DNA from: Irpex lacteus | Lineage: Eukaryota > Basidiomycota > Agaricomycetes > Polyporales > Irpicaceae | Reading direction: 5' to 3' | DNA: 64,000 nucleotides | Assembly (NCBI GenBank): GCA_001986395.2 | Contig: MQVO02000023.1 | Span: forward strand, 248,001-312,000 | Shown: in pieces, positions 32,983 through 45,039 of the stretch | Layout of the letters: the number at the start of each line of letters is the position of its first letter | Numbering within the stretch: position 1 is the first letter of the stretch | Notes under the pieces: model-generated | The model's database searches: none | The model's input: the letters and a program-made list of their open reading frames with translations, nothing else | Told to the model about the DNA's origin: nothing | Made by a program: the position numbers and the translations under genes

Positions 32983-35900
32983 ATGGACTCCCAAACGTCC
33001 TCTGGACCGCGCTTTCCAGCTCTGAAAACTGGCAACTACCCTCAGTGGTCTGGAGACATGAGGGCCTGGCTGATGAGTAAGGGGTTGTGGAGATTGGTTA
33101 AGGGAGATGAGAAGGAGCCTGTTGCAGTGGATGATTCGAAGCCTACTGAGGCTGAGAGGAAGGCTAGGTCGGATTGGCAGGACAGGGCGCTCAAGGCAGC
33201 TGGTGAGCTTTATTTGGCACTCTCAGACGACCAGAAGACACACTTGGACGCCATTGAGGACGACCCTGTCAAGATCTGGGCCAAACTCGCCTCTGTGCAC
33301 CTCCAAAAGGTCCCTGGAGCGCGTTTCAACGCTTGGGAGTCGTTCTTCTCCATCCAGATGCGTCCTGAGGAGTCCCTGTCCGACCTCATGACCAGGATCG
33401 ATGCTGCCATGCTCAGGGTGAAGAATCTTCGCCCAGACACCTACACCATCAAGGATTTGGACGAAGAACTCGTCTGTATGACGATGATTCGAGCTCTACC
33501 TGCTGAGTACCAGTCCTTTGCCTCCTCCCTTCAACTCCTCGACCATATCTCGAAGGACAAGCTCCAGGCCGCCTTCATCAACGAGCAGCAGCTCAGGTCG
33601 TCGTCCCTATCCACTTCCCAGTCCCCCAGTCATGTCATCATGCAGGCCTCTCAGCTTGTGTGCTCGTTCTGTGACCTCCCTGGCCATGTGGTCGACACCT
33701 GCACTCGATATCGCTCTGCCAAGGCTACAGCCTCGAAGGACGCGGCTCAGAAGCAGGAAGAGCGCAGGAAGGCGAAGAAACGCGGTGGCAAGGCCCAAGC
33801 AGCTCAGGAGGTCACTTCTACCACCTCTGATGCATCATCTACCTCGGAGTTCGCTGGCAAAGCAAGTTCCCCTTCTTCTCCCACCTCCTCCACACCTCAG
33901 ACCCCATCTGACCACCTCTGGACCGCAGATACAGGCGCCACTTCTCATATGACGCCCCACAGACACTGGTTGCGCAATTACAAGCCTCTCTCCATCCCTA
34001 TCCGGCTTGCCAACAACACAGTCGTCCATTCTGCAGGTGTAGGGTCGGTGGTATTTGCTCCAGAGGTTGAAGGGGAGTCTGTGCGCCATGTCGAGTTCTC
34101 TAGAGTCTTGCATGTACCAGAATTGGGATCCAATCTACTCTCTGTGCTCTATCTTGCCAGAAACCACCGCTTCAACGTCCATATCTCATGTGAGCGCATG
34201 GACTTCATTCAGGACTCTGTCACTCGCTTCTGTGCGCCCATTGACGCGTCCAACACTGCCCACCTTGCTGGCAATGTCATCCCTGCTCCAGAATCCGCTC
34301 TGGTCAGCGCAACTTCGACTCTACCTCTAGATGGGTCTCTCTGGCATCGTCGCTTTGCCCACCACCATCATGCTGGTGTCAAGAAGCTTATCTCTGAGGG
34401 TGTCGTTCTGGGCCTGAAGCTCGACTCGGCTGCTCCTGCAGATCCTATCTGTGAGCCATGCCTTGCTGGCAAGCTCAACGCAGCTCCATTCCCTTCCTCC
34501 ACCTCCAGAACTACTCGACCTCTCGCCCTCATTCACTCTGACGTCCATGGACCTCTCCCTGTCCGCACACACTCTGGCTACCGCTACTGGAGCACCTGGA
34601 TCGACGACTATGGCCGCTTCAAGGTGGTGATTCCCATGAAAGCCAAGTCTGAGACCTTTGATGCCTTCAAACGGTTCAAAGCCTATGCAGAGACTCAGCT
34701 AGGTACGAAAATCGCCGCTCTGCAGGACGACAAGGGTGGGGAATACATGTCGAAGGAGTTTGAGCAGTACTGCATCGACCATGGCATTGCCAGACGTCAC
34801 ACAGTGCGCAACAGGCCCCAGCAGAATGGTGTAGCAGAGCGATACAATCGTACTCTTGGTGAAGGGATCACTGCCATGCTCCAGGAAGCTGGTCTGCCAT
34901 TGTCGTGCTGGGGGGAGGCTCTAGCTGCCCTTGTTCACGTCCTGAACCGTGTACCCACCTCTACTGCGCCCACCACTACTCCCTATGAAGTGTGGTTCAA
35001 GCGCAAGCCAGATGTCTCTAATCTTCGGATCTGGGGATGCCTGGCCTATGTGCACGTGCAGAAGGACAAACGAGGTCAGCTGGGCTCTCGTATGGAGAAG
35101 TGCATCTTCATTGGTTATCCTCCAGACTACAAAGGCTGGAAATTCTACAATCCAGCCACCAAACGCACTGTTATCTCTGAACGTGCTGTATTTGACGAGA
35201 GGTATTTCCCTGGGCTCAAGAACTGGTCCTCTGTACCTTCTTATCGCTCTGTCCCTCCCACAACCAATACACCTCTCATCTTGAACTCTGGACTCGATGA
35301 AGATGCTCTTCCACCTCCTCCTACCCTTCCTATGCTGCCACAGCCTCGACTTGAGGGGGAGGAACCTGCTCCTGCTGTGGATAATGCGCCTGCTCGTCCA
35401 GATGCGCCTCCAGCACTCCCTCTTGGTGTCCAAGTCGATCCTGTCCCAGCTCCTCCACCACCATCCACTCCTGCGCCCTCTGTGCGCCCTGCTGTCCAAC
35501 CAGCCCCTCAGGCTCGTCCTGCGCCTCCTGCACCTCCCCAGTCTGTGCGCTCTGAGCCACAGGCTGGTCCCTCTGCTGCTCCTCCGCGCCCTCGTCGTCG
35601 TGGTGCTGTTTCTGCCCCCTCCTCAGAAGCAGGTGATTCTGCTCCTGGGCATCTCATTGCTGCACGCTATCCCAGACGTACCAGAAATCCTCCAGGTGAA
35701 TGGTGGAAGGTTCAACCAAGTCCTAGTCCAGAGTCGTCTCCAGCTCCGGAGCCATCTACTCCTGAGCCAGCCTCTGCTTCGCCAGCTCCTGCTGAGCCTA
35801 GTCACGCTGAGGAAGACTCTGAGGACGAGGTGACCAGTTCACTTGATCCTGATGAAGAGGATGATGATACAGACGGTGAATATGTTGCAAGGGCACACTC

Positions 35901-37477
35901 TGGTGATTCAGAAGCTGTCCCTCGCTCTATGAGCGAGGCATTGAAGCGAGATGATAGGGATCTATGGCAAGCAGCTGCCCAAGAAGAGATTAATGCGCAC
36001 TTGGAGAATGGAACTTGGGTATCTAGTCCTCTGCCTCCTGGCAAGAAGGCTATACCTTGCCGTTGGGTGTTTGCGAAGAAGTATAATGCAGACGGCTCTG
36101 TTGAACGTCTCAAGGCTCGACTTGTTGCTAAGGGCTTCTCCCAACGCCCTGGTTTCGATTATGTCGAGACCTTTGCTCCTACAGTCCGCATGGCTTCTAT
36201 ACGCACAGTCCTTGCACTAGCTGCACTCGAGGACCTCGACCTTTGCTCTGTGGACATCTCCCATGCCTATATCAACGGCACCCTCGAAGGAGGAGATCTA
36301 CATGCAGCAACCTGACGGATTCCATTTTGGCAAGCCTGGTGAAGTTCTTCGTCTTGTGAAGTCCTTGTACGGACTCAAGCAGGCTGGACGCGTTTGGTAC
36401 CTCGAGCTGAGCAAGGTGCTCAAGCAAGAGGGATTTACGCGCCTCCAGTCTGATGCCTCTCTCTTTATCTGGAGAAGAGGTGATGTCAGGATCATCATGC
36501 CTGTCTTCACAGACGACATAACCATTGCTTCGCCTTCCAAGGCAGAATCGGACCGTGTGGTTGCCTGGCTCTCCAAGCACTTCAAACTGCGCGATCTGGG
36601 ACTCACATCGTGGCTCCTTGGCATAGAAATCACCAGGGACCTTCTAAATCATCGTATCTCGCTGTCTCAACGCCAATACATTGTGGACATGCTTGAAACA
36701 TATGGCTTCACTGATTGCTCCTCTGTGTTGACTCCTATGATACCCAACACGCATTTGAGTGCGGCTGACTGCCCCAACTCACCCTCTGAGCGCGCATACA
36801 TGCAGCAGTTCCCCTACATCAATGCTGTGGGCGCACTCATGTACTTGGCCACTTCCACTCGCCCAGACATCGCCTACACTGTGTCCAAGCTGGCCTGCTT
36901 CAACTCCAATCCTGGCAAAGCACACTGGGCTGCTGTAAAGCATCTGTTCAGGTACTTGAAGGGAACCATGGACCTGAAACTCACTTATGGTCCTGACTCT
37001 TCGAAACCAGAGCTCTTCTGCACCTATTCGGATGCAGACTTTGGTATGGACCCGGATTCTCGTCGCTCTACAGGTGGATACCTTGTCTGCATGGGATCTG
37101 GCGCAGTCAACTGGAGTAGCAAGCTTCAGCCATGGGTAACTCTGTCTACAACTGAGGCAGAGTATGTTGCTGCAGTGGAAGCTGCGAAGGAGGCCTTGTG
37201 GATGCGTAATCTGCTCACTGAGCTTGGTTACAAGTTCAATTCGCCTTCTACCATCTTTGTGGACAATAACTCTGCGATTGCTGTTGCCAAAAACCCGGAG
37301 AAGTTCTCTAGGGTGAAGCACATCGATTTGCGGTTGTATTGGCTGAAGGAGAAGGTTGGTGAAGGCATGGTTCAGCCTGTGTACTGTCCCACAGCCGAGA
37401 TGCCAGCAGATCTCTTGACCAAGGCTTTGGCTCCTGTCAAGGTCTCTCATTTGCGCAAGCTTATGGGGCTTGAGTGA
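32983..37477 (+). pseudogene. Copia-1 Gag-Pol, second copy, broken by a one-base insertion in RT
   Basis: Same protein as the first copy up to 36287, where the run CTCGAAGGAGG has one extra base relative to CTCGAGGAGG. The frame then ends at 36315; RT and RNase H continue in the next register (to 37477). RT after motif A is therefore lost in this copy unless frameshifted. About eleven further substitutions lie within 36225-36514 and none were seen in the rest of the body, a clustered pattern discussed under findings. Gag, protease and integrase are intact. Confidence 0.93.
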
Positions 37478-37535
37478 TGCTAGGTTGAGGGGGAGTGTGT
37501 GACACAGCTCCAAGATGTGCTACATCAAGGGGGAG

Positions 37536-37955
37536 TGTTGAATATAGTGCTGTGAGCACATGCTTTCCGCTTATTTTGCATTTGTTATGGTCATTTTTCA
37601 CTCCTTTTATCACTCACATATGGTCTATCCCACTCCACAGTAGTGTTGGTATTTTTCTCACATTTTTCCTGATTTTTCCCAAGCCTCTGTGGCCATATTT
37701 ATGCCCCCACTATAGTGTAGACTTGGACTTTGCAGTTTCTGCGCTCCTGGGCGCTTTCTACGGCATTTGCCGCGTTTAAGCGCCCTGAGTCGCTCATCCT
37801 GCAGCCTGAGGCCTCTAGGCAACCTCTAGTTGCTCACCTCAGTCTGCAGGTATGTTCTTGTGTATATTCTTCAATGTTATGCTAGTTGCTCACCTCAGTC
37901 TGCAGTCCTGACGTTCTAGGCCCTTGTTTGGTCGAGTTAAGCTCCCAAACTAAGT
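37536..37955 (+). repeat. Copia-1 LTR 3
   Basis: Identical by eye to LTR 1 and 2; followed by the duplicated target GTGGC at 37956-37960. Confidence 0.92.
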
Positions 37956-37960
37956 GTGGC

Positions 37961-38981
37961 AGCATAGGAAGTATAGGAGGAGGTGGAGGAGCATCTTCAT
38001 CGAGTCCAGAGTTCAGCATGATGGTGGTGGGCAAAGCGACGATGCCAGAGAGACTCATCTAGAGGTAGAGTCGAAGTTGCGCTAACCAGAGCGGATTCTG
38101 GAGCAGGGATGACGTCGCCAGCGAGGTGGGCCGTGTTGGACGCGTCGATGGGCGCGCAGAAGCGAGTGACAGAGTCCTGAATGAAGTCGATACGCTCAGA
38201 TGAGATATGAACGTTGAAGCGGTGGTTTCTGGCGAGATAGAGCACAGAGAGTAGATTTGATCCCAATTCTGGTACATGCAAGACTCTAGAGAACTCGACA
38301 TGGCGCACAGACTCCCCCTCAACCTCTGGAGCAAACACAACCGACCCTACACCTGCAGAATGGACGACTGTGTTGTTGGCAAGCCGGATGGGGATGGAGA
38401 GAGGCTTGTAATTGCGCAACCAGCGTCTGTGGGGCGTCATATGAGAAGTGGTGCCTGTATCTGCAGTCCAGAGGTGGTCAGATGGGGTCTGAGGCGTGGA
38501 AGAGGTGGGAGAGGAAGGGGAGCTTGCTTTGCCAGCGAACTCCGAGGTAGATGAGACATCAGAGGTGGTAGAAGTGACCTCCTGAGCTGCTTGGACCTTG
38601 CCACCGCGTTTCTTCGCCTTCCTGCGCTCTTCCTGCTTCTGAGCCGCGTCCTTCGAGGCTGTAGCCTTGGCAGAGCGATATCGAGTGCAGGTGTCGACCA
38701 CATGGCCAGGGAGGTCACAGAACGAGCACACAAGCTGAGAGGCCTGCATGATGACATGACTGGGGGACTGGGAAGTGGATAGGGACGACGACCTGAGCTG
38801 CTGCTCGTTGATGAAGGCGGCCTGAAGCTTGTCCTTCGAGATATGGTCGAGGAGTTGAAGGGAGGAGACAAAGGACTGCTACTCAGCAGGTAGAGCTCGA
38901 ATCATCGTCATACAGACGAGTTCTTCATTCAATTCCTTGATGATGTAGGTGTCCGGGCGAAGGTTCTTAACTCTGAGCGTG
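37961..38981 (-). pseudogene. Old Copia copy, gag/protease part
   Basis: Minus-strand Gag end, CCHC knuckle, protease (here DTGTT for DTGAT) and the start of the integrase finger, then a jump near 38015 to the spacer after integrase: about 0.9 kb with the integrase core is missing. It is the continuation of 24639-26969 across the inserted array. Confidence 0.9.
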
Positions 38982-38986
38982 GCAGC

Positions 38987-39405
38987 TGTTGAATATAGTG
39001 CTGTGAGCACATGCTTTCCGCTTATTTTGCATTTATTATGGTCATTTTTACTCCTTTTGTCACTCACACATGGTCTATCCCACTCCACAGTAGTGTTAGT
39101 ATTTTTCTCGTATTTCTCCTGATTTTTCCCAAGTCTCTGTGGCCATATTTATGCCCCCACTATAGTGTAGACTTGGACTTTGCAGTTTCTGCGCTCCTGG
39201 GCGCTTTGTACGGCATTTGCCGCGTTTAAGCGCCCTGAGTCGCTCATCCTGCAGCCTGAGACCTCTAGGCAACCTCTAGTTGCTCACCTCAGTCTGCAGG
39301 TATGTTGTTGTGTATATTCCTCAATATTATGATAGTTGCTCACCTCAGTCTGCAGTCCTGACGTCCTAGGCCCTAGTTTGGTCGAGTTAAGCTCGCAAAC
39401 TAAGT
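38987..39405 (+). repeat. Solo Copia-1 LTR, plus strand, inside the old Copia copy
   Basis: 419 bp, TGTTGAATATAG to CTAAGT, flanked by GCAGC (38982-38986, 39406-39410). It differs from the array LTRs at several positions, so it is an older insertion of the same family. Confidence 0.92.
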
Positions 39406-39410
39406 GCAGC

Positions 39411-39780
39411 ATCAATTCTGGTCATGGGATCGGACAGGGACTCCTCAGGGCCTTCATGCCTCCAGACCACTGAAAGCGCGGTCCAGAGGATGATTGGGAG
39501 TGAGTAGAGGGCGATAGAGACGTCTAGGAGTGAATAGAATGCTAGTAGAGACAATAGGAGGCGAGGGAAATGGGCCAGAGGCGAGGGAATGACTTCAGGA
39601 GGCAAAACTTCCAAGGTCAGGAAAGATTGATAAGGCGATGGAGAACGGTGTTCTTGACAGATAAGCCTTATTATTTCACCAATGGATTGCCACAAAGGAG
39701 TAAAATCGAATCATATATGATTTGGATGGGGGCTGGATTCAAGCGATAAACTTTGGATGGAGATTCAGGAGTGAAAGCCG
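39411..39780 (-). pseudogene. Old Copia copy, gag start and leader remnant
   Basis: Minus-strand Gag N-terminus with an internal deletion of about 0.3 kb (junction near 39448), followed by diverged leader sequence. No 5' LTR follows, so the copy is truncated here. Confidence 0.8.
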
Positions 39781-42164
39781 CCCGTCATATCAAACAATAA
39801 CAGGTGCATTTTATGAAACCCTACGTATCCTGTAGCTGCTATCTAAGATGTATCAAATATTATCTGCAACCTCCCAATGTATATCATAACCTGCCAAGTC
39901 TTGCTCTGGTACTTTGTTGTCCATTGAATTGAGTCTGGTAGCATGTCTTCCATTATTCTGAAGAAGAACATCTCCTGAGGTGACATTGTATTTTGCTGAT
40001 TTCAAAGCTGTATTGTGTGATAATTCCAGATTCTTGCCTATTCTTCTGCATTCCCATTGATTGCGGAGAGAAACAAGTGGTGAAGAAGCAAAATATATGC
40101 AGGTAGGCATGGGTTTAGATCTCAAGATGCACGAAAAATGTTTTCCACTTCTGACCAAATCCCATAAGTTACATCGTACCATGACCATTCAGTCAATAAA
40201 GCAATGAATGACAATCTTGAACTATATCCATCCTGTGGTGATGACACCGTTAGAGTGGTGCATAGTAAAATGTGAGCAATACTTACCATGCTGATTATCA
40301 TCATACTAAAGAGAGTTTGCTCCAGGTACAAAATATCATGACACCTGGGAAAAAACTTGAATTAGATTGTGAGATTTAGAGTCTCACATATCTTCATTAA
40401 TACTACTATGTGTGTGCGCAGTGACAGATGCTACCACATTGTAGTATTGACAACTTGCTGTATTTTGGTGTCCGAGTCTTCAAGTGCGTCCGTCTAAGTG
40501 ATCGACAACCTAGAGAACCCTTGGCCCAACCTTGGACTGACTGGAGTGGCGGCCGAAACCTCCTCCACATGCTACAAGGCTCTGACTCGGAGCTGAGGGT
40601 CGGGCTTTTACAGGTGCATGAGAGCATGCTCACTGGTCGAACTGTTTTCCATTCTGTGAAGAAACTTGTGGCCCAAGCTGCAAACATCTGGAAATTTGAG
40701 GTCTAAGACAAACTGACACTTGTAATGGCCATATAGGACGGCTACACTGTTAATGTAGCTATATGCCCACACTATCACCTGAGGAATCTCGACAGAACAC
40801 CGCTCTTCCGACCCATGGCGGCATCGATTGGTCATTTCTCGTCAGCATCATCATGTGTCACTATCACACCCACGGCGACGTGTCCTGTACCAACCTCCTT
40901 ACCAGTCACTTGGCTCTATCGGATCTCTCTCACAATCCCAGCAAGAGAGCAGTATTATTTGCAATGTTCGCCGCTGCTGACTACCTCGCACAGTACCACC
41001 TTCATGGCCAGATAACCACAATACATGACATAATGTGACATGTCCTTATGGAGTATTCACAATGGGATTGACGTGAACGAGTACGACTAACCGAAGCGAG
41101 GCTGGATAAAATACACCATGTCATATCTAGTATAGATATGGCTTTGTATATGCCAACCATAGATGTATTAAATGCGCCTCTGATTGTATCTTGGACTACA
41201 GATAATAGCAGTTAAATTAGAGTTCTTCTTTGAGTGTGATAATACAGGTTGGCTCGTCAAATACAATACTCATGTCTCGATGCATGGCAATACAAAGTTT
41301 GCACGCGATATCAGGGGTTAGGAACGACTCGTCAAGTACGTCAAGTAATTTCCAATACCAATGAGTATGCTTTGTGTTGTCGATATACTCGTTGATTTCT
41401 TGACAAAGCCCAGGGCGAAGATGATAGTGGTCAAAGATCGCTCTACAAGCTGAGCCAAGAGGGCGCTGTACATTTGATTTGTCTCGGCTTTGAATTTTGA
41501 TAGGCTCATAGTTGTTGGCGCTATTGAGACATCACGTTTCGGAGCTGTGTCACAAGCCAACTACATTACCGAATGGTTCAAAAATACCTTGCATGTATTA
41601 AATATTGTCTTCACATTGTATTACAATTGAATCCAATATTCCTTGCCATATCTGGAGCATTGTATGCATTCTGTTTCATGAAAAGTGGTGGTTTGACTTA
41701 TCCTCATATATCCTGGTAGATCATAGTTCAATATATAAAGTGTTTATGTGTGCATGTACTATACAACGACTACTTTCATCATGAATATTCTCGTGATTTA
41801 TGGAGAGCCAATGCTTTCTGAATGCACAACAGAAGAGTTACAAGTGCACCTTCCATATATGGGTGTTGCAATATTTTTTGCCGCTACTGTATATTGAGCT
41901 GTCGGCACTCTGGATTAATTTGTGGCCAGTAAAGAGTAGGTGGCCAACACGGGTGTAGATGCTTGATATGACGCCTTGTATGTAATCCACGCTACTAAGC
42001 ATATTTTAGACCCGTGGATTGGCCTGTGCGTGAAGGGTACCTGGACCCGCAGGTCAGGTACTCACCGCTACATTACCTGCAAGGGTGTGGGTCAGCCTCG
42101 AGCAGTGCAACATACCTGTGGGTATGGGTGCGGGTAGATCCAAGGGTGCACCCGTGCTCACCTT
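39781..42164 (+). other. AT-rich sequence without recognised genes; one MITE-3 arm fragment
   Basis: Short frames (for example 39853-40188 minus, 40428-40706 plus, 40763-41038 plus) have no domain that I recognise and no splice-consistent extension that I could find. At 41833-41891 lies the terminal 59 bp of a MITE-3 arm ending GCCGCTACTGTA, probably a truncated copy. Between 42000 and 42160 there are short GGGTGCGGG-like repeats. Confidence 0.4.
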
Positions 42165-42243
42165 TAGTGTAGACTTGGTTGGACTTTGCAGTTTCTGCAC
42201 TCCTAGGCGCTTTGTACGGCATTTGCCATGTTTAAACGCCCTG
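42165..42243 (+). repeat. Copia-1 LTR fragment, 79 bp
   Basis: Matches the middle of the Copia-1 LTR (TAGTGTAGACTTGG to CGCCCTGA) with a TTGG duplication. No termini remain. Confidence 0.75.
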
Positions 42244-42270
42244 ACGGGAATTCCTTTTCCACCTCGTAAA

Positions 42271-44820
42271 TTCACGATTCCTGAGGTACGAAGAAGAATC
42301 ATTCCAGTGTGTGCTAGCACTTTGGACAACTGCGACATGTAACACGATTGGTCCCTCAGCGTCTAATTCTGCCAATACAGTGGGTAACAAATTCATTAGC
42401 TTTTGCTTGTAGTTGTGCGTTTTTTGATGTCAAACAGTTTTCGATTTTTGTAAGAGTCATCACATGTTCAATCTATGTGAAACTTACATCAGATTATAGC
42501 TCTTGAGAAGGCTTTTTGAATGATTCAATTTTCATCAAAAGGTAGAAATGTAAGGAAGTTATGAGCTGAATGGCTTTGGATGACGATTTGAGATTTTAAA
42601 CTCTGCTTCAAAATGTTATAGACACTTTGTAAGCAGCTTAAGTGTGTAGTACTACAGTATTACACATTGTACGTGCATTTGAAGTATGTCCATACAATAA
42701 GACATAATATTGGACATGGTGTCATGTGTGGCATGATTCCTGGCATGATTTCTTGAGTGACATATGAATTCAAAATTAGTGCGCTAGCTGTATACTTAAT
42801 GTTCTAAGCATGTCAGCAGGTATGTAGGTGGCCAGAAATTGATGACATCAATAGAGCAGTCCTGGTTAGACTACAGTTTGATACAAGTACACAAGTACAC
42901 AGAGAGAAACTGAAAATATGACCAGACTAGTCTAGAACAAGCAATAGACTTTGATGATGATGATCAGAGTCATGTATCCCAGTCCTATAGGGTATATTGA
43001 CAAGCTGGAAAAGAAATTGTGATGATATGTTTGGTATGAAGCAAGATACAATCTTTTTTCCTTTTCCTCCTGACCAAATATGTGTATCATTCGAGATTTG
43101 TACCTATTAATGTAATAATATAGGTGATTTATGAGTATCATAATATATCAGAAGGTCCAATAGAATATATTACAATTTTCCCAGATTTTATAGATGCAGT
43201 TTCAAGCTTTAATGCACAGTTCAAAAAAGTAGCACCTGCAGGATTGGGATCGGTGACCTTTGGATTTCCATACTTGAAACATAGTAATCACTTGAAACAT
43301 AGTAATCATGCACAAATAGAGCCCGGCACACCTAGTAAGAGGATATCACGAGAATTTGGAAACTGGTGCTGACCGGTTGGTGCCAGTTTTCAAAATGGCA
43401 TCATTAGCAGTGTGTCAGCACATTCATAACCTATGATATAAAAATATTTAAGTACATGAAAATATATTTGAAAATAGGTGCTGGGGAGCTTTCTAGTGTA
43501 AGAAGGAGTGCTGGGAGGCTCGTTAGAGTATGTAAGAATGGGTACAACTTACTTACTATATGTTGTATAGGGTCTATACTGGTAAGTAGAGGAATTTGAT
43601 GACGTAAATGGTAGGTGCTTGATGAGTAAGCGGATGTGGACTTACTTACTATACTTTGTATAGGTTGTATGCTGGTAAGTAGACAAATTTGATAACATAA
43701 CTGGTAAGTGCTTGATGGGTAAGTAGATGTTTTTACTGTGTAAATATGAGTATATATGAGATGAATAGAAGTAACCAAGAGGTAAGTGAGTTTACTTACT
43801 TCAGTAACAACATTAACAAACTTTATACTTACTGATAGTTAAGAATTTGAAAAATTGCATCAGTTCACATGGCATTAAGAGTAAGTTTTATAGTTGTTAC
43901 TAAATTGCCTAAAGGAGTAACACAGGATGTTGTTTGCGTTTAAGGCGCTTATCTTAATAATTGGCCCGTTTCTGATGCAGATCACGTGACATCAATATAT
44001 TTTGATGTAAAATGGATATATATATCATCTAGACTGCATGTTTCCCAGTATTCTGAATTTGAGCTCAGAATTTCAATAGGAGGAATATTTCAAAAGATAT
44101 GAAGAAAATGGTTATAAAAGTTAGAAGTTTGAACACTTTCAGTAATATCTAGAGTGTTTTGAAAGACATTACATTGGTAAGAAAAGTTTGCTTACCCAAA
44201 TTTCAAGTTTCAAAACTTTTGATGAATAAAACACTATAATAATTGTGTCAATATGTTGATTAAAGCTACTTAATTGTGTGACTAGAGTAACAAACTTTGA
44301 CTTGCTGCAAATAAATAAAAACACCTTTACATTTATAGTTTTCTTTTGCTTCAATGATTGTTATGGCTAAGAGACATTATTAAATTACTTAGAAAGGCAA
44401 TTCTCTCATTTTTTATCTTTTTTGAGTGCTTATTTTGACATTTTGCTTCTTTTAAATTACATAGCATGACATAAATGTATTTTGATGTCAAAATCAATAT
44501 TTACCCTGTTGGGATCATATTTTAACTAGAATTCTGATCATGATCTCAAAGTTTCAATATCTTCCGCAGTTCAAAAAGATATAGAGAAAATATTGGTTTT
44601 ATTGGACAGGTTGGTTAATTTTGGAACTTTGCTTTGTATCACGTAGTGACATAAGTATGAGTTAAACTTTATTTTGTTTATGATATTGCTTTGTCAAATT
44701 AAATATCATAGCAACAAAAATAATTTTGTGATGTGACTAACTTCTGATGACATATACTAGTACATCTCAGTAGCCTCAGGAACCGTGATTTGCCGCTTGC
44801 CAGCCTTGCTAATCACATGT
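42271..44820 (-). repeat. Rep-2.6 copy C, full length, uninterrupted
   Basis: Minus-strand copy matching copy B throughout, without the two MITEs or LTR-C. It ends (minus) with the hairpin and GTGAA at 42271. About 2.55 kb, AT-rich; many GTAAGTA-like words in the central third (43500-43830). No long frame. Confidence 0.88.
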
Positions 44821-45039
44821 ACTGGGGACATCAATAGTGGTAAAGTAAGCGTTGAGAGACAACACAAGTACAAGAGGTGACCGTAGGATCTACAGTACAT
44901 ACAAGACCACGCAATGTTTAGTAGAACATTGCTTACATAAATGTAGGCACTGTAACCTGCGTAGCAGAGTTACACAAAAGTTCAAATGCATGGAGGAAAA
45001 TCTATGGAGGAAATTGGGCTAGAACTATCTTGGGCTACT
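44821..45039 (+). other. Spacer, nothing recognised
   Basis: Sequence between Rep-2.6 copy C and the gene remnant, without coding or repeat signal. Confidence 0.3.

Larger units (their letters stand above)
26975..37955 (+). mobile_element. Tandem Copia-1 array: LTR-body-LTR-body-LTR
   Basis: Three LTRs at 26975-27394, 32255-32674 and 37536-37955 bracket two bodies with a period of 5280 bp. The whole array is flanked by GTGGC (26970-26974, 37956-37960) and sits in the older minus-strand Copia copy, whose sequence is restored when the array is removed. So it acts as one insertion; the duplication of the body arose by LTR-LTR recombination or as a tandem cDNA. The LTRs look identical by eye, which points to a recent event. 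Confidence 0.93.

Noticed and set aside
40428..41038. Frames of 91-92 codons as host genes
   Set aside because: No recognisable domain and no consistent splice extension in AT-rich sequence full of repeat remnants.
43500..43830. GTAAGTA-rich stretch in Rep-2.6 as a CRISPR-like or satellite array
   Set aside because: Spacing is irregular and units vary; it looks like AT-rich drift with two imperfect copies of an approximately 105-bp unit.
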